DNA from: Pseudomonadota bacterium
GTDB taxonomy: Bacteria > Pseudomonadota > Gammaproteobacteria > Acidiferrobacterales > UBA6901
Direction: 5' to 3'
DNA length: 64,000 nucleotides
Assembly (NCBI GenBank): GCA_021785515.1
Contig: JAJYEX010000003.1
Span: 186,001 to 250,000, forward strand
Under the pieces are notes generated by a model. That model searched no databases. It was not told the DNA's origin and saw only the letters and a list, made by a program, of their open reading frames with translations. Below are positions 8,456 through 19,229 of the stretch, piece after piece (the first letter of the stretch is position 1; each line of letters opens with the position of its first letter). The translations under genes and the position numbers were made by a program.

Positions 8456-9670
8456 ATGGCAAAGATCAAGAAAGTCGTTCTGGCATATTCCGGAGGCCTG
8501 GACACCTCCGTGATCCTCAGGTGGCTGCAGGAAACCTATCAGTGCGAGGTCGTGACCTTCACGGCCGACATCGGGCAGGGCGAGGAACTTGCGCCGGCGC
8601 GCGCCAAGGCGCGCCGTTTCGGCGTGCGCCAGATCTTTATCGACGACCTCAAGGAAGAGTTCGCGCGTGACTTCGTGTTCCCCATGTTTCGCGCGAATGC
8701 GCTCTACGAGGGCGAGTATCTGCTCGGAACATCAATCGCGCGGCCGCTGATCGCCAAGCGCCTGGTAGAGATCGCCAGACAGACCGGCGCCGACGCGGTG
8801 GCGCACGGTGCCACCGGGAAGGGCAACGACCAGGTACGCTTCGAGCTCGGTGCGTATGCGCTCAGGCCCGATATAAAGATCATCGCCCCGTGGCGCGAGT
8901 GGGACCTCACCTCGCGTGACAAGCTGCTTGCGTATGCCGAGAAGCACGGCATACCGGTCGAGATGAAGCGCGGCCGCAAATCGCCGTACTCGATGGACGC
9001 GAACCTGCTTCACATCTCCTATGAAGGGGGCGTGCTGGAGGATCCATGGCACGAGCCGGAGGCGTCCATGTGGCGCTGGACCGTTGCCCCGGAGAAGGCG
9101 CCTGCCCGCGCGACCTCTGTCGAACTCACCTATCGCAAAGGCGACATCGTTGCTGTCAACGGACGGGCGGTGAGCCCGGCGACCGCACTGAAGATGCTCA
9201 ACCGGGTGGGCGGCGCGAACGGCATCGGCCGTGCGGACATCGTCGAAAACCGCTATGTCGGGATGAAATCCCGCGGAGCCTACGAAACCCCCGGGGGCAC
9301 CATCATGCTCAAGGCCCATCGTGCGATCGAGTCCATCACGCTGGACCGCGAAGTGGCCCATCTCAAGGACGAACTCATGCCGCGGTATGCGAGCCTTGTT
9401 TACAACGGCTACTGGTGGAGTCCGGAGCGGCGTATGATGCAGGAAATGATCGATGCCTCGCAGGCAACGGTGAACGGCGTGGTGCGTCTCAAGCTCTACC
9501 GGGGCTGCGTCAGCGTCGTTGGCCGCAAGTCCGACACCGACAGTCTCTTTGATCCGCGCATCGCGACGTTCGAGGAAGACCAGGGCGCGTACAATCAGAA
9601 GGACGCCGAGGGCTTCATAAAGCTCAATGCGTTGCGGATGCGCATCGCCGCCCGCCGCCGCCGGCGCTAG
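8456..9670 (+). CDS. argG: Argininosuccinate synthase
   Basis: A 404-residue ATP-dependent ligase joining citrulline and aspartate in arginine synthesis. The N-terminal PP-loop reads '[12 protein letters not shown]'. Other landmarks are '[17 protein letters not shown]', '[14 protein letters not shown]', '[14 protein letters not shown]' and '[15 protein letters not shown]'. It is full length for the family. It starts 48 nt after the E2-E3 gene in the same direction and may be cotranscribed with the pdh genes, although the two pathways are not closely linked. The last residues are a run of arginines. Confidence 0.96.
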   Translation: MAKIKKVVLAYSGGLDTSVILRWLQETYQCEVVTFTADIGQGEELAPARAKARRFGVRQIFIDDLKEEFARDFVFPMFRANALYEGEYLLGTSIARPLIAKRLVEIARQTGADAVAHGATGKGNDQVRFELGAYALRPDIKIIAPWREWDLTSRDKLLAYAEKHGIPVEMKRGRKSPYSMDANLLHISYEGGVLEDPWHEPEASMWRWTVAPEKAPARATSVELTYRKGDIVAVNGRAVSPATALKMLNRVGGANGIGRADIVENRYVGMKSRGAYETPGGTIMLKAHRAIESITLDREVAHLKDELMPRYASLVYNGYWWSPERRMMQEMIDASQATVNGVVRLKLYRGCVSVVGRKSDTDSLFDPRIATFEEDQGAYNQKDAEGFIKLNALRMRIAARRRRR

Positions 9671-9863
9671 CAGCCCGGTTTCCCGCAGCAGACCGACCAC
9701 GTGTGATCGGGAATGGTTGAAGCGGATGTCGACTGCGGTTGCCGTGACTTGGCCGGAATCCGGATGCCAGCATGTTGTTTAATAATGATCCGGGGCGCGA
9801 TGCGCTCACGGCTGTTTCCGGAAGCGACCGCAGCATGGGTGGCGGAAACGGGGGAGGACCGGC

Positions 9864-10364
9864 ATGTATCAACACATTCTGGCCGCGATCGACGGCAGTG
9901 ATTCCGGATGGCTGGTGGCGGACGAGGCGGTCCGGTTCGCCGCCGACCAGCGGGCCAGCCTGCGGTTCATCCATGTGGTGGACGAGGGCGTGGTCTATTG
10001 GGGCGCGGACGGGGTGATTCTCGATTCCGTGTTCGACACCTTGCGCCGGTCCGGACAGGCCATTCTTGACCGGGCCGCGGCCGCGGCCAGTCAGGCGGGC
10101 CTGAAAGCCGAGACGCTGCTCAGGGAAACAGTCGGCAAGCGTCTGCCCGATGTCATTATCGCAGAAGCGGCGGCCTGGCCGGCCGATCTCCTTGTTCTGG
10201 GCGCACACGGTCGCAGCGGTGTGGGGCATCTGCTTCTGGGGAGCGTGTCGGAGAGTGTGGTGCGTCGCTCCCCGGTGCCGGTTCTGCTGGTCCGCGGACG
10301 TACTGAAGCAGCGCAGGGGACTCCCTCGCCGCAAGACGCGCCACCGGGGTCCGGCGGTCGCTGA
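9864..10364 (+). CDS. Universal stress protein, UspA family
   Basis: A 166-residue single-domain Usp. It begins 'YQHILAAIDGSD' and ends with the ATP-binding signature 'GAHGRSGVGHLLLGSVSESVVRRSPVPVLLVR', which suggests the ATP-binding subclass. The last 20 residues are a Pro/Gly-rich tail beyond the fold. A strong GGGGGAGG site lies upstream of the ATG. It stands alone between argG and the convergent cbbR gene. It likely acts in general stress or energy-limitation responses. Confidence 0.9.
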   Translation: MYQHILAAIDGSDSGWLVADEAVRFAADQRASLRFIHVVDEGVVYWGADGVILDSVFDTLRRSGQAILDRAAAAASQAGLKAETLLRETVGKRLPDVIIAEAAAWPADLLVLGAHGRSGVGHLLLGSVSESVVRRSPVPVLLVRGRTEAAQGTPSPQDAPPGSGGR

Positions 10365-10510
10365 AGGGCTGCGGCGCGGATCGGTCCGCCGGCCTGTCAG
10401 ACGTTGTCTTTGCCCCTGAAATCTGCCAGCTGTCTCGCCGTGTACCCAGGTTTTTCGGAGCGTCGCAGGGTGTGATAACGCCATGCGCGGCGTTGCCGCT
10501 TGTTCGGGCC

Positions 10511-11495
10511 TCAACGCCGGGCAGAGTGGCTGCGTCGGCGATTGCCTCCGGCACCGGATTTGCGGCGGGGCGCGTCGCGGACCGCCGGGATGGACGGTGC
10601 TACGAAATGTTGCCTGACTTCGAACAGGTAATCGAGGAAGGTCCGCGCCACTACCGACAGCTGCTTACCGCGAGGGTGGGCGACATACCAGTGGCGCTGG
10701 ATGGGGAAGCCCTGTACGTCAAGAATGGTGAGCTGGCCGGTCGTGCCGTCGAGCGCCAGGGTGTGTTGTGACAGTACCGAGATCCCCAACCCGCCCACGA
10801 TGGCCTGCTTGATCGCCTCGTTGCTGCCGAGCTCCATGCGTACCCGGATCTTCAGCCGGTGCCGCTCGAACAGGCGTTCAAGCGCCATGCGTGTTCCGGA
10901 TCCCGGTTCGCGCATGAGGAAGGGTTCCTCGGCGATGCGTGCGAGCGTGATCTTCCGGGCGCCGGCGAGCGGATGATCCGCCGGCGCCAGAATCACCAGG
11001 GGGTTCTCGAGAAACGGCTGGTATTCGGCGTCGATTTCCTCAGGCGGCTGGCCCAGTATGCACAGATCATCGCTGTTGTCCGCCAGCCGTTCCAGTATGC
11101 GCTCGCGATTGGTGACCTTTAGCGCCACCTCTATGCCCGGATAGCGTTGATAGAACGGTCCGAGCAGGCGCGGCGCGAAGTACTTCGCGGTGGTTACCAC
11201 CGCGAGCCGCAGATGCCCCTTCTTCAGTCCCTTCATGTCCGCAACCGTCATTTCGAGCTGGTCGAGCCGCTCGAAGATCTCGCGGCAAACGGTGTACAGC
11301 TCGCGCCCGGCGTCGGTCAGATGGATGCGTTTACCGACCTGCTCGAACAGCGGCAATCCGACGGTCTCGGCGAGGCGCTTGATCTGCATGGATGCGGTTG
11401 GCTGGGTGAGGAACAATTCCTCGGCGGCGCGCGTGAAACTGCCGTGGCGGGCGATGGCCGCGAACACCTCGAGCTGCCGGAGAGTCAGGTGTTTC

Positions 11496-11497
<2 letters not shown>
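10511..11497 (-). CDS. cbbR: LysR-type regulator of the RuBisCO operon, CbbR
   Basis: A protein of about 328 residues. The N-terminal winged helix-turn-helix ('LRQLEVFAAIARHGSFTRAAEELFLTQPTASMQIKRLAE') is followed by a LysR substrate domain. It is divergent from cbbL, the classic cbbR arrangement. By family knowledge it binds the shared intergenic region and activates cbbLS in response to metabolites such as RuBP or NADPH. The ATG at 11497 ('MKHLTLRQLE') fits the family start; a further ATG at 11518 exists. Neither has a good ribosome site. The C-terminal 30 residues are rich in Arg and extend past the domain. Confidence 0.9.
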
Positions 11498-13116
<1,619 letters not shown>

Positions 13117-13134
13117 CACCGAGGAGCTACAGTC

Positions 13135-13572
13135 ATGATGACCAACCACGGAAGCCGCATCACGCAGGGCACGTTTTCGTTCCTTCCGGACCTGAGCGAC
13201 GAGCAGATCACCAAGCAGATCCAGTACTGTCTGAAGAACGGCTGGGCGCTCAATGTCGAATTTACGGACGACCCGCATCCGCGCAATACCTACTGGGAAA
13301 TGTGGGGAATACCCATGTTTGACATCAAGGACGCGGCGGCAATCCTTTATGAGACGAATCAGTGCCGCAAGGCCTATCCGAGCCACTATATCCGCCTCAC
13401 CGCGTTTGACAGCACGCGCGGTACGGAAAGCGTGAAGCTGTCCTTTATCGTGAACCGTCCCAAGAACGAGCCGGGGTTCCGCCTGGTGCGTCAGGAAGTC
13501 GAGGGACGCCACGTCCGTTACACCCTGCAGTCGTATGCGGCCGACCAGCCGGAAGGGGAGCGTTATCGCTGA
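13135..13572 (+). CDS. cbbS: RuBisCO small subunit, form IC (red type)
   Basis: A 145-residue protein beginning '[29 protein letters not shown]', the red-type small-subunit start. It lacks the long A-B loop insertion of green-type forms and carries the C-terminal extension (about residues 105-140) that forms the extra beta-hairpin in red-type enzymes. It lies 18 nt after cbbL with a GAGGAG site. It caps the L8 core to give the L8S8 holoenzyme. Two adjacent ATGs (13135, 13138) could serve as the start. Confidence 0.96.
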   Translation: MMTNHGSRITQGTFSFLPDLSDEQITKQIQYCLKNGWALNVEFTDDPHPRNTYWEMWGIPMFDIKDAAAILYETNQCRKAYPSHYIRLTAFDSTRGTESVKLSFIVNRPKNEPGFRLVRQEVEGRHVRYTLQSYAADQPEGERYR

Positions 13573-13590
13573 CCAGAAGGTGTCGGGGTA

Positions 13591-13652
13591 AGCCGTTCGT
13601 GCCGCCGGCACGCCCGCCTTCGCGGCGGGCGCCATCGACGGCACGAACGGCT
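13591..13652 (+). promoter_or_regulatory. Two-tier hairpin in the cbbS-cbbX intergenic region
   Basis: A perfect 14-bp outer stem (13591-13604 with 13639-13652) encloses an 8-bp inner stem (13611-13618 with 13624-13631, loop TTCGC). No T-run follows, so it is more likely an RNA stabiliser or processing element, or a partial attenuator, than a full terminator. It could keep cbbLS mRNA much more abundant than cbbX mRNA, as the stoichiometry of RuBisCO and activase requires. Confidence 0.6.
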
Positions 13653-13699
13653 GCTGCGGGGATCCGACCGCCAGTACGTGAACGCGGAGAGCCTGGAAC

Positions 13700-14674
13700 A
13701 TGACTGAAGCAAGCGAAAACAACATCGGAATACCGGCCAGGGACGCGGTTGCAAAACCCGCGCCGGACGATACCCCGGTAGATCTTGAGGCAGCATTCCG
13801 GGACTCCCAGGTCCAGGAGGTGCTCGACAAGCTCGACCGTGAGCTGGTTGGCCTGAAACCGGTAAAGACGCGCATCCGCGAGATCGCCGCCCTGTTGCTG
13901 GTCGACCGTCTGCGCCGGCAGCTCGGGCTGACCACGGACACACCGACGCTGCACATGTCCTTTACCGGCAATCCCGGCACCGGCAAGACCACGGTGGCCC
14001 TGCGCATGGCGGAGATACTCCACCGGCTCGGCTACGTCCGCCAGGGCCATCTGGTGGCGGTGACCCGCGATGACCTGGTGGGCCAGTACATCGGCCACAC
14101 CGCGCCCAAGACCAAGGAAGTGCTCAAGCGCGCGATGGGCGGGGTGCTGTTTATCGACGAAGCCTACTATCTGTATCGTCCCGAGAACGAGCGCGATTAC
14201 GGCCAGGAATCCATCGAGATCCTGCTGCAGGTGATGGAGAACAACCGTGATGACCTGGTCGTGATTCTGGCCGGCTACAAGGACAAAATGGACCGTTTTT
14301 TTCTGAGCAATCCCGGCATGCGCTCGCGCATCGCGCACCACCTGGATTTCCCGGACTACGCTGCCGAAGAGCTCATGGGAATCGCCTCGCTCATGCTGGA
14401 GCAGGTGCAGTACCGTTTCAGTCCGCAGGCGGAGGCGGCATTTCAGGACTATATCCGGCGGCGCATGCGGATGCCGCACTTTGCCAACGCGCGGTCGATC
14501 CGAAACGCTCTGGACCGTGCGCGACTGCGCCAGGCCAACCGGCTTTTTGCGCGCGCCGACGGGCATCTGACCAAGCGGGACCTGATGCTCCTCGAGCCGG
14601 ACGATATCGTGGCAAGCCGGGTATTCCGGGAGGGCGTGCCTGACGAGCAGAGGCCTGACTCCGCGATGGAGTGA
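13700..14674 (+). CDS. cbbX: Red-type RuBisCO activase, AAA+ protein CbbX
   Basis: A 324-residue AAA+ ATPase. Walker A is 'GNPGTGKT' (90-97), Walker B '[10 protein letters not shown]' (about 149-158), and the pore-loop region includes '[14 protein letters not shown]'. The sensor/arginine-finger region includes 'NPGMRSRI'. By family knowledge it removes inhibitory sugar phosphates by pulling on the C-terminus of the red-type large subunit and is allosterically switched on by RuBP. The first 30 residues are a poorly conserved acidic tail. It lies 127 nt behind cbbS, separated by the strong hairpin. Confidence 0.96.
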   Translation: MTEASENNIGIPARDAVAKPAPDDTPVDLEAAFRDSQVQEVLDKLDRELVGLKPVKTRIREIAALLLVDRLRRQLGLTTDTPTLHMSFTGNPGTGKTTVALRMAEILHRLGYVRQGHLVAVTRDDLVGQYIGHTAPKTKEVLKRAMGGVLFIDEAYYLYRPENERDYGQESIEILLQVMENNRDDLVVILAGYKDKMDRFFLSNPGMRSRIAHHLDFPDYAAEELMGIASLMLEQVQYRFSPQAEAAFQDYIRRRMRMPHFANARSIRNALDRARLRQANRLFARADGHLTKRDLMLLEPDDIVASRVFREGVPDEQRPDSAME

Positions 14675-14675
14675 C

Positions 14676-15029
14676 ATGGCAACCCGGCTGAGGGATATTC
14701 CACCGCTGCGCAGTCTGCCGCTGTCGCTGGAAGCGGTTCGCTTCAATCGCGTGCGGCTGGCACTGCGGCGGCTGGGCAATCCGTTGTGCCTGGAGTTGCC
14801 ACGCGGCATCGATCTGATCCTGGAAGACCGCTCATGGTTTTGCCTGCAGGCGGCCGGTGAATTGCCGCTTGTGGAATGGACAGCATTTGCGTGTGCCGGG
14901 CGCGCCCTCCACGAGCCGGTACCCTGCATCATGCACATCTATCACGTCCATGCGGGCATGATCGGTGGCAGCCTGCTCGCAGCCATGGACACCAGGCTGA
15001 ACGAACGCCTCGCTACGTGGTCCCGCTGA
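14676..15029 (+). CDS. Uncharacterised small protein following cbbX
   Basis: A 117-residue protein starting one base after the cbbX stop codon, so almost surely translated from the same mRNA. I do not recognise a family. It begins with a basic, Leu/Arg-rich segment ('SLEAVRFNRVRLALRRLGNPLCLELP') and has several aromatic and cysteine residues in the middle ('WFCLQAAGELPLVEWTAFACAGRA'). It shows no signal peptide and no clear membrane segment. Its position suggests a role linked to RuBisCO assembly or regulation, but that rests on context only. Confidence 0.65.
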   Translation: MATRLRDIPPLRSLPLSLEAVRFNRVRLALRRLGNPLCLELPRGIDLILEDRSWFCLQAAGELPLVEWTAFACAGRALHEPVPCIMHIYHVHAGMIGGSLLAAMDTRLNERLATWSR

Positions 15030-15257
15030 CGGCGCGTGGTCTTGGCGGCGTCTGCGGCCGGCTTGAGGGCGCGGATGCCGAAGGGGCTGGCCGGTGCCTT
15101 ATCGGCGGGTCGTCCCCCGTGACTGCGCAGGTTTATACTGCCGATGGGCCGGGCGCGGCCGCGACGGTCGTCGAGGCCGCCGGGACTGCGACCCTTGACG
15201 GAACTGCGCGGCGTGGCCGAAGGTGGGCGGGGCAGGGTGGCAGAATCGGCGGAACTG

Positions 15258-16079
15258 ATGGTGCGGACGATCCCGCGTTCGGGAGAGGTGCTCCCGGCCG
15301 TGGGGCTGGGTACCTGGCGGACCTTTGACGTGGGCGCCGATGCGGCGCAGCGGGCCGGACCCAAAGCAGTGCTGCGTCTGTTCGCGCAAGCCGGGGCACG
15401 GGTGGTCGACTCCTCCCCGATGTATGGTTCGGCCGAGGCGGTGGTCGGCGATCTCACCGGGGAGCTCGGACTGGCGGGTCGGCTGTTTCTGGCCACCAAG
15501 GTCTGGATTCAGGGTCGTGAGCAGGGCATCCGGCAGATGGAGGAATCGCTGCGCAGGCTGCGCACGACCTGCATCGACCTGATGCAAGTACATAACCTCC
15601 TCGACTGGACCGTCCATCTTCGGACCCTGCAGGCCTGGAAGGAGCGGGGTCGGATCCGCTACATCGGCGTGACCCACTATTCGCAGAGCGCTTACCCGGA
15701 GCTCGAGCGCGCGATCCTAACCGGGGATGTGGATTTTCTGCAGGTCAATTACTCGTTGACATCAACCGCGGCGGAACGCCGTCTGCTGCCGCTCGCGCAG
15801 GAACGGCGCGTCGCGGTCCTGATCAACCGTCCGTTCGAGGGGGGCGCGCTGCTGACCCGACTGCGTGGCCGACCGTTGCCTCCCTGGGCTGCGGAGATAG
15901 ACTGTTCGAGCTGGGCACAGTTGCTGCTGAAGTTCGTCCTGTCGCATCCGGCGGTTACCTGTGCTACTCCGGCGACCGACAAGCCTGGACATATGCGCGA
16001 CGATCTGGAAGCCGGCTGCGGCCGCCAGCCGGACGCAGCCATGCGCGCAAGAATGATGCAGTGTCTTGATCTGATCTGA
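15258..16079 (+). CDS. Aldo/keto reductase family protein
   Basis: About 273 residues with the (beta/alpha)8 aldo/keto reductase pattern. 'AVGLGTWRTF' opens the barrel, catalytic Asp and Tyr lie in 'VVDSSPMYGSAE', Lys in 'LATKVW' and His in 'LMQVHNL'. 'GRIRYIGVTHYS' and 'DFLQVNYSL' are typical later strands. The C-terminal NADP-binding part is shorter and more divergent than usual. The start at 15258 is chosen by homology; an upstream in-frame start would add 38 low-complexity residues. It lies 228 nt after the small gene behind cbbX and may or may not be in that operon. Confidence 0.82.
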   Translation: MVRTIPRSGEVLPAVGLGTWRTFDVGADAAQRAGPKAVLRLFAQAGARVVDSSPMYGSAEAVVGDLTGELGLAGRLFLATKVWIQGREQGIRQMEESLRRLRTTCIDLMQVHNLLDWTVHLRTLQAWKERGRIRYIGVTHYSQSAYPELERAILTGDVDFLQVNYSLTSTAAERRLLPLAQERRVAVLINRPFEGGALLTRLRGRPLPPWAAEIDCSSWAQLLLKFVLSHPAVTCATPATDKPGHMRDDLEAGCGRQPDAAMRARMMQCLDLI

Positions 16080-16515
16080 ACGAATCCCTTAGAGGAACTC
16101 TGACCTGTGGTCGGGGTAGGTGCTATCATGCGCGCGGTGTGCAGCGTGCGCCGGAAAGCCAACTATAATCTGTTACTCGGGTCCGGTTAATGAACCAGTG
16201 GATTCTTGATCACGTCTAAAGGATGTTGTTTCGTGTCGCTGCCGCTTTGCGACCGAAATTGAAATCGAGACCCCGCTTGTGAGGCCTTAGCTAAGATCTG
16301 TTTTGGAAGGCGGGTCCTAACGGCATCGCGGAATCAACCGGACACCACTGATAATCGGTCAGTAGGTTTTCCGTATAATAACTAGAAGTTAATCGGTCAT
16401 GAGGGCATGACGAGTTGCCATCCGGATCCGGTCTGGACCCTGAACGGGCGCACACCCGTGTTTTGCGCGACCGCCATCCCCGGCGGCTTTCGGTGGCCTG
16501 TGGCAGAGACCTTCC
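16080..16515 (+). promoter_or_regulatory. Leader of the histidine kinase gene with 10-bp direct repeats
   Basis: A 436-nt gap without a gene. The decamer TAATCGGTCA occurs twice, at 16352-16361 and 16390-16399 (38 bp apart), flanking a perfect -10 hexamer TATAAT at 16374-16379. A second TATAAT lies near 16164. No good -35 box is seen at the usual distance, so an activator binding the repeats is plausible. Confidence 0.4.
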
Positions 16516-18351
16516 ATGACTGACGTTTTCGGCGGTCCGGACGGAGACGGGCCGGGGCAGACTTCCGCGGCCCCTTTACCGGATCGCGGCGCCCTCATCC
16601 GCGCGGAACAGCTCAGTCTGCTTTATAGGAACCTCCCGGCCGGACTGTTGACGGGCGTGCTCTGCGCTGCCGTACTGGTGGCTGTAGAATGGCACGCCAT
16701 TCCCGATCTCACGCTCGGGATCTGGTTTGTTGTTTTGACGCTGGTTTCTCTGGGGCGCTATCTGATTGCTCTTTGTTACCGGCGCCAACCTCCCCAGGCC
16801 GGCACGTCCAGACCGTGGGAGGGCTACTTTACCTACGGTACCCTGTTGTCGGGCCTGATCTGGGGGTCAGCGGGCCTGGTTCTGTTGCCCAACCAGATTC
16901 CGGGACAGGTATTCGTGCTTCTGGTGCTGGCCGGAATGACGGCCGGCAGCGTGGTGAGCTATTCTCCGCTCGCCCGGGCGGTGCAGTTCTTCGTAGTACC
17001 CGCGCTGTTGCCGCTTATCGCACGCCTGCTTTATCTCGGCGGCAATCTGCAGTACGTCATGGGGGCGCTCTCCTTCCTGTTCATGACCATGATGCTTGTC
17101 CTGGCGCATCGCCTGCACGAGACCACGCTTGCCTCACTGAGCCTGCGTTTTGAGAACAGCGACTTGGTTGCAGTTCTCGCGCGCGAGAAGACGGCGACCG
17201 AAGATCTCAATCGCGATCTCAGAAGGGAGATCGGCGAACGCGCACGGGTAGAGGAGGGATTGCGCGAGAACGAAGTCCGCATGCGGACCATAGTGGACAA
17301 TGTGCTGGACGGGATCATCACTATGGATGAACAGGGCCGGCTCGAGTCCATGAACGCCGCGGCCGAGCGCATATTCGGATACGCAGCGGCTGAGGTGGCG
17401 GGCCGGCACTTCCGCATGTTGCTTCCCGAGCCGGAACGTGATGAGTACGAGGGCTATGTCGAGGGCTTCGCCGGTTCGGAGAAGCAGCGGATGCTCGGCT
17501 TTGGTCTGGAAATCAGCGGTCTGCGCCGCGATGGTTCGGTCTTCCCCCTTGAGCTGGCCGTGAGCAATATCGTGCTCAGCCGACGGCACATGTTGATCGG
17601 AATCGTACGGGACATGACCGAGCGCAGGCGGCTGGAGCGTATGAAGAGCCGGTTCATCTCGACCGTGAGCCACGAACTCAGGACTCCGCTCGCCGCTCTG
17701 GTCGGCTCGCTGGGTCTGCTGGCGGAGGGTGTCGGGGCCGACCTGTCGGTGCGCGGACTATCGCTGCTCGACATCGCGCGCAACAACACCGCGCGGCTGG
17801 CGCGCCTGATCGGTGACATCATCGACGTGAATGACGTGCAATCGGGCAAGCTGAAACTTGACCTGCAACACGCCGACCTGGCGGATCTGGTACGGCAGGC
17901 GGTGGAGCGGAGCCGCGGCCTGGCGGCTGCGTCCGCGGTGACGCTGGAGTTCATGCCCAGTCCTGGTGCAGCACCCGTGTATGTGGACAGCGAACGCCTG
18001 ATCCACGTGATCGACCACCTAGTGGCGAATGCGGTGCATTTTTCACCGCGCGGCGCGCCAGTCGAAGTGCAGCTGGAGGAGGCAAGCGGCAGCTTCCGGG
18101 TGTCCGTGACCGATCACGGTCCGGGCGTCCCGGACGGTCTGCGCGACCGGTTGTTTGAGGTATTTGTTCCGGGCGCAGAAGAGTGCGGGGTACCGTCATC
18201 CGACGGGGTCGGGCTGGGGCTGAGCATTGCGCGCGCGATCGTCGAGGCCCATGGCGGTAGTGTCGGGTTCGACACCGTCCCCGGGGCTGCCACCTGTTTT
18301 TACTTCGAACTTCCCCAGTGGCATGATGCCAGCCCGGACAGTCAAGAATGA
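16516..18351 (+). CDS. Membrane PAS-domain sensor histidine kinase
   Basis: A 611-residue hybrid of a multi-span membrane domain (about 5-6 helices between residues 40 and 200), a short coiled coil (220-250), a PAS domain (about 253-375; 'ILDGIITMDEQG'-like start, 'GIVRDMTERRRLE' end), HisKA with His386 in 'STVSHELRTPL', and a HATPase domain with N box 'HLVANAVHFSP', 'DHGPGVP' and 'GVGLGLSIARAIVEAHGG'. All ATP-binding boxes look intact. No response regulator gene lies nearby, so the partner is encoded elsewhere. The stimulus is unknown. Confidence 0.88.
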   Translation: MTDVFGGPDGDGPGQTSAAPLPDRGALIRAEQLSLLYRNLPAGLLTGVLCAAVLVAVEWHAIPDLTLGIWFVVLTLVSLGRYLIALCYRRQPPQAGTSRPWEGYFTYGTLLSGLIWGSAGLVLLPNQIPGQVFVLLVLAGMTAGSVVSYSPLARAVQFFVVPALLPLIARLLYLGGNLQYVMGALSFLFMTMMLVLAHRLHETTLASLSLRFENSDLVAVLAREKTATEDLNRDLRREIGERARVEEGLRENEVRMRTIVDNVLDGIITMDEQGRLESMNAAAERIFGYAAAEVAGRHFRMLLPEPERDEYEGYVEGFAGSEKQRMLGFGLEISGLRRDGSVFPLELAVSNIVLSRRHMLIGIVRDMTERRRLERMKSRFISTVSHELRTPLAALVGSLGLLAEGVGADLSVRGLSLLDIARNNTARLARLIGDIIDVNDVQSGKLKLDLQHADLADLVRQAVERSRGLAAASAVTLEFMPSPGAAPVYVDSERLIHVIDHLVANAVHFSPRGAPVEVQLEEASGSFRVSVTDHGPGVPDGLRDRLFEVFVPGAEECGVPSSDGVGLGLSIARAIVEAHGGSVGFDTVPGAATCFYFELPQWHDASPDSQE

Positions 18352-18365
18352 GGCGCAGACCGACG

Positions 18366-18674
18366 ATGAGTTTCAAGAACGTGGAGATCAAGACCCGAGC
18401 CAACATCTACCACGAGGGGCGCGTAACCAGCCGCAGCTTCATTACGCCGGAAGGCGAGATGAAGACGCTCGGCATCATGCTGCCTGGCACGTACCGCTTC
18501 AGCACGGAAGCGGCGGAGCGTATGGACATCACGCAGGGGCACTGCCGGGTAAAGCTTGCCGGATCCGGGGCGTGGAGTGACTATCAGGCGGGCGAGAGCT
18601 TTACGGTGCCGGGAAACTCCCAGTTCGAGATCGAGGTTGATGATCTGCTCGACTATGTCTGCCACTTTGATTGA
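18366..18674 (+). CDS. ppnP: Pyrimidine/purine nucleoside phosphorylase, PpnP (YaiE) family
   Basis: A 102-residue cupin-like protein. 'KTLGIMLPGTYRFSTEAAERMDITQGHCRVKLAGS', 'YQAGESFTVPGNSQFEIEV' and the final 'DYVCHFD' match the PpnP (formerly DUF1255) family over its full length. The family cleaves nucleosides with phosphate. The ATG at 18366 fits homology; a longer frame from 18348 would overlap the kinase gene by 4 nt. Its close spacing to the kinase gene suggests cotranscription. Confidence 0.88.
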   Translation: MSFKNVEIKTRANIYHEGRVTSRSFITPEGEMKTLGIMLPGTYRFSTEAAERMDITQGHCRVKLAGSGAWSDYQAGESFTVPGNSQFEIEVDDLLDYVCHFD

Positions 18675-19229
18675 ATGGCCCGCTGTGGGATTTGCGCTGC
18701 CGCCGGCGGCCGATGGAATTTCGCTGTGGCGGACGGTGGGCCTGCGCAGGGCTCGGCGTGTTGAGATGGCGGTTTGATTCGGGAAATGCCGGAAGGCGGT
18801 CGTCCCGGGGCAGGTCGCAGAACGGGCATAGCCGGCGGATCTTGTCCTTCGGGTTTGTAACAAGGCTGCGTAGCGGATGTCGAGAATCGCGGACCACGGC
18901 GTCGTGCGGCAGAACGCCATGAGTTGCCGGTAGATGCAATAGACCGCGGCGAGTGCGCGCAGATTTGTCGGGCAGGTCTGGTTTTTGTCAAAGTTCTGGA
19001 AGTAGCGCCACAGGCAGGTATCGCGGGAGTCACGGAACACGAACGGTCGTATCGCCCGTGCGTCGCCAGTTTCGGGTGCGCCGCGCCATCCGGCGGCCGG
19101 CCGGCAGGCGGGATTGGCGCAGGCAGGGCATGGTCATACGTTGTCTGATTGCCGCCGCCCGAGGGGTGGATCGTGCGGTTTATGGTCACCGGGGGGGTCG
19201 CGATGAACAGCACCATGGAGACAGTGGAA
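18675..19229. other. Intergenic stretch, nothing recognised
   Basis: About 550 nt between ppnP and the dehydrogenase gene. I see no coding sequence with a family signature and no RNA gene. Open frames here on both strands are short or low in information. A G-run at about 19192-19198 lies just upstream of alternative starts of the next gene. Confidence 0.4.
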
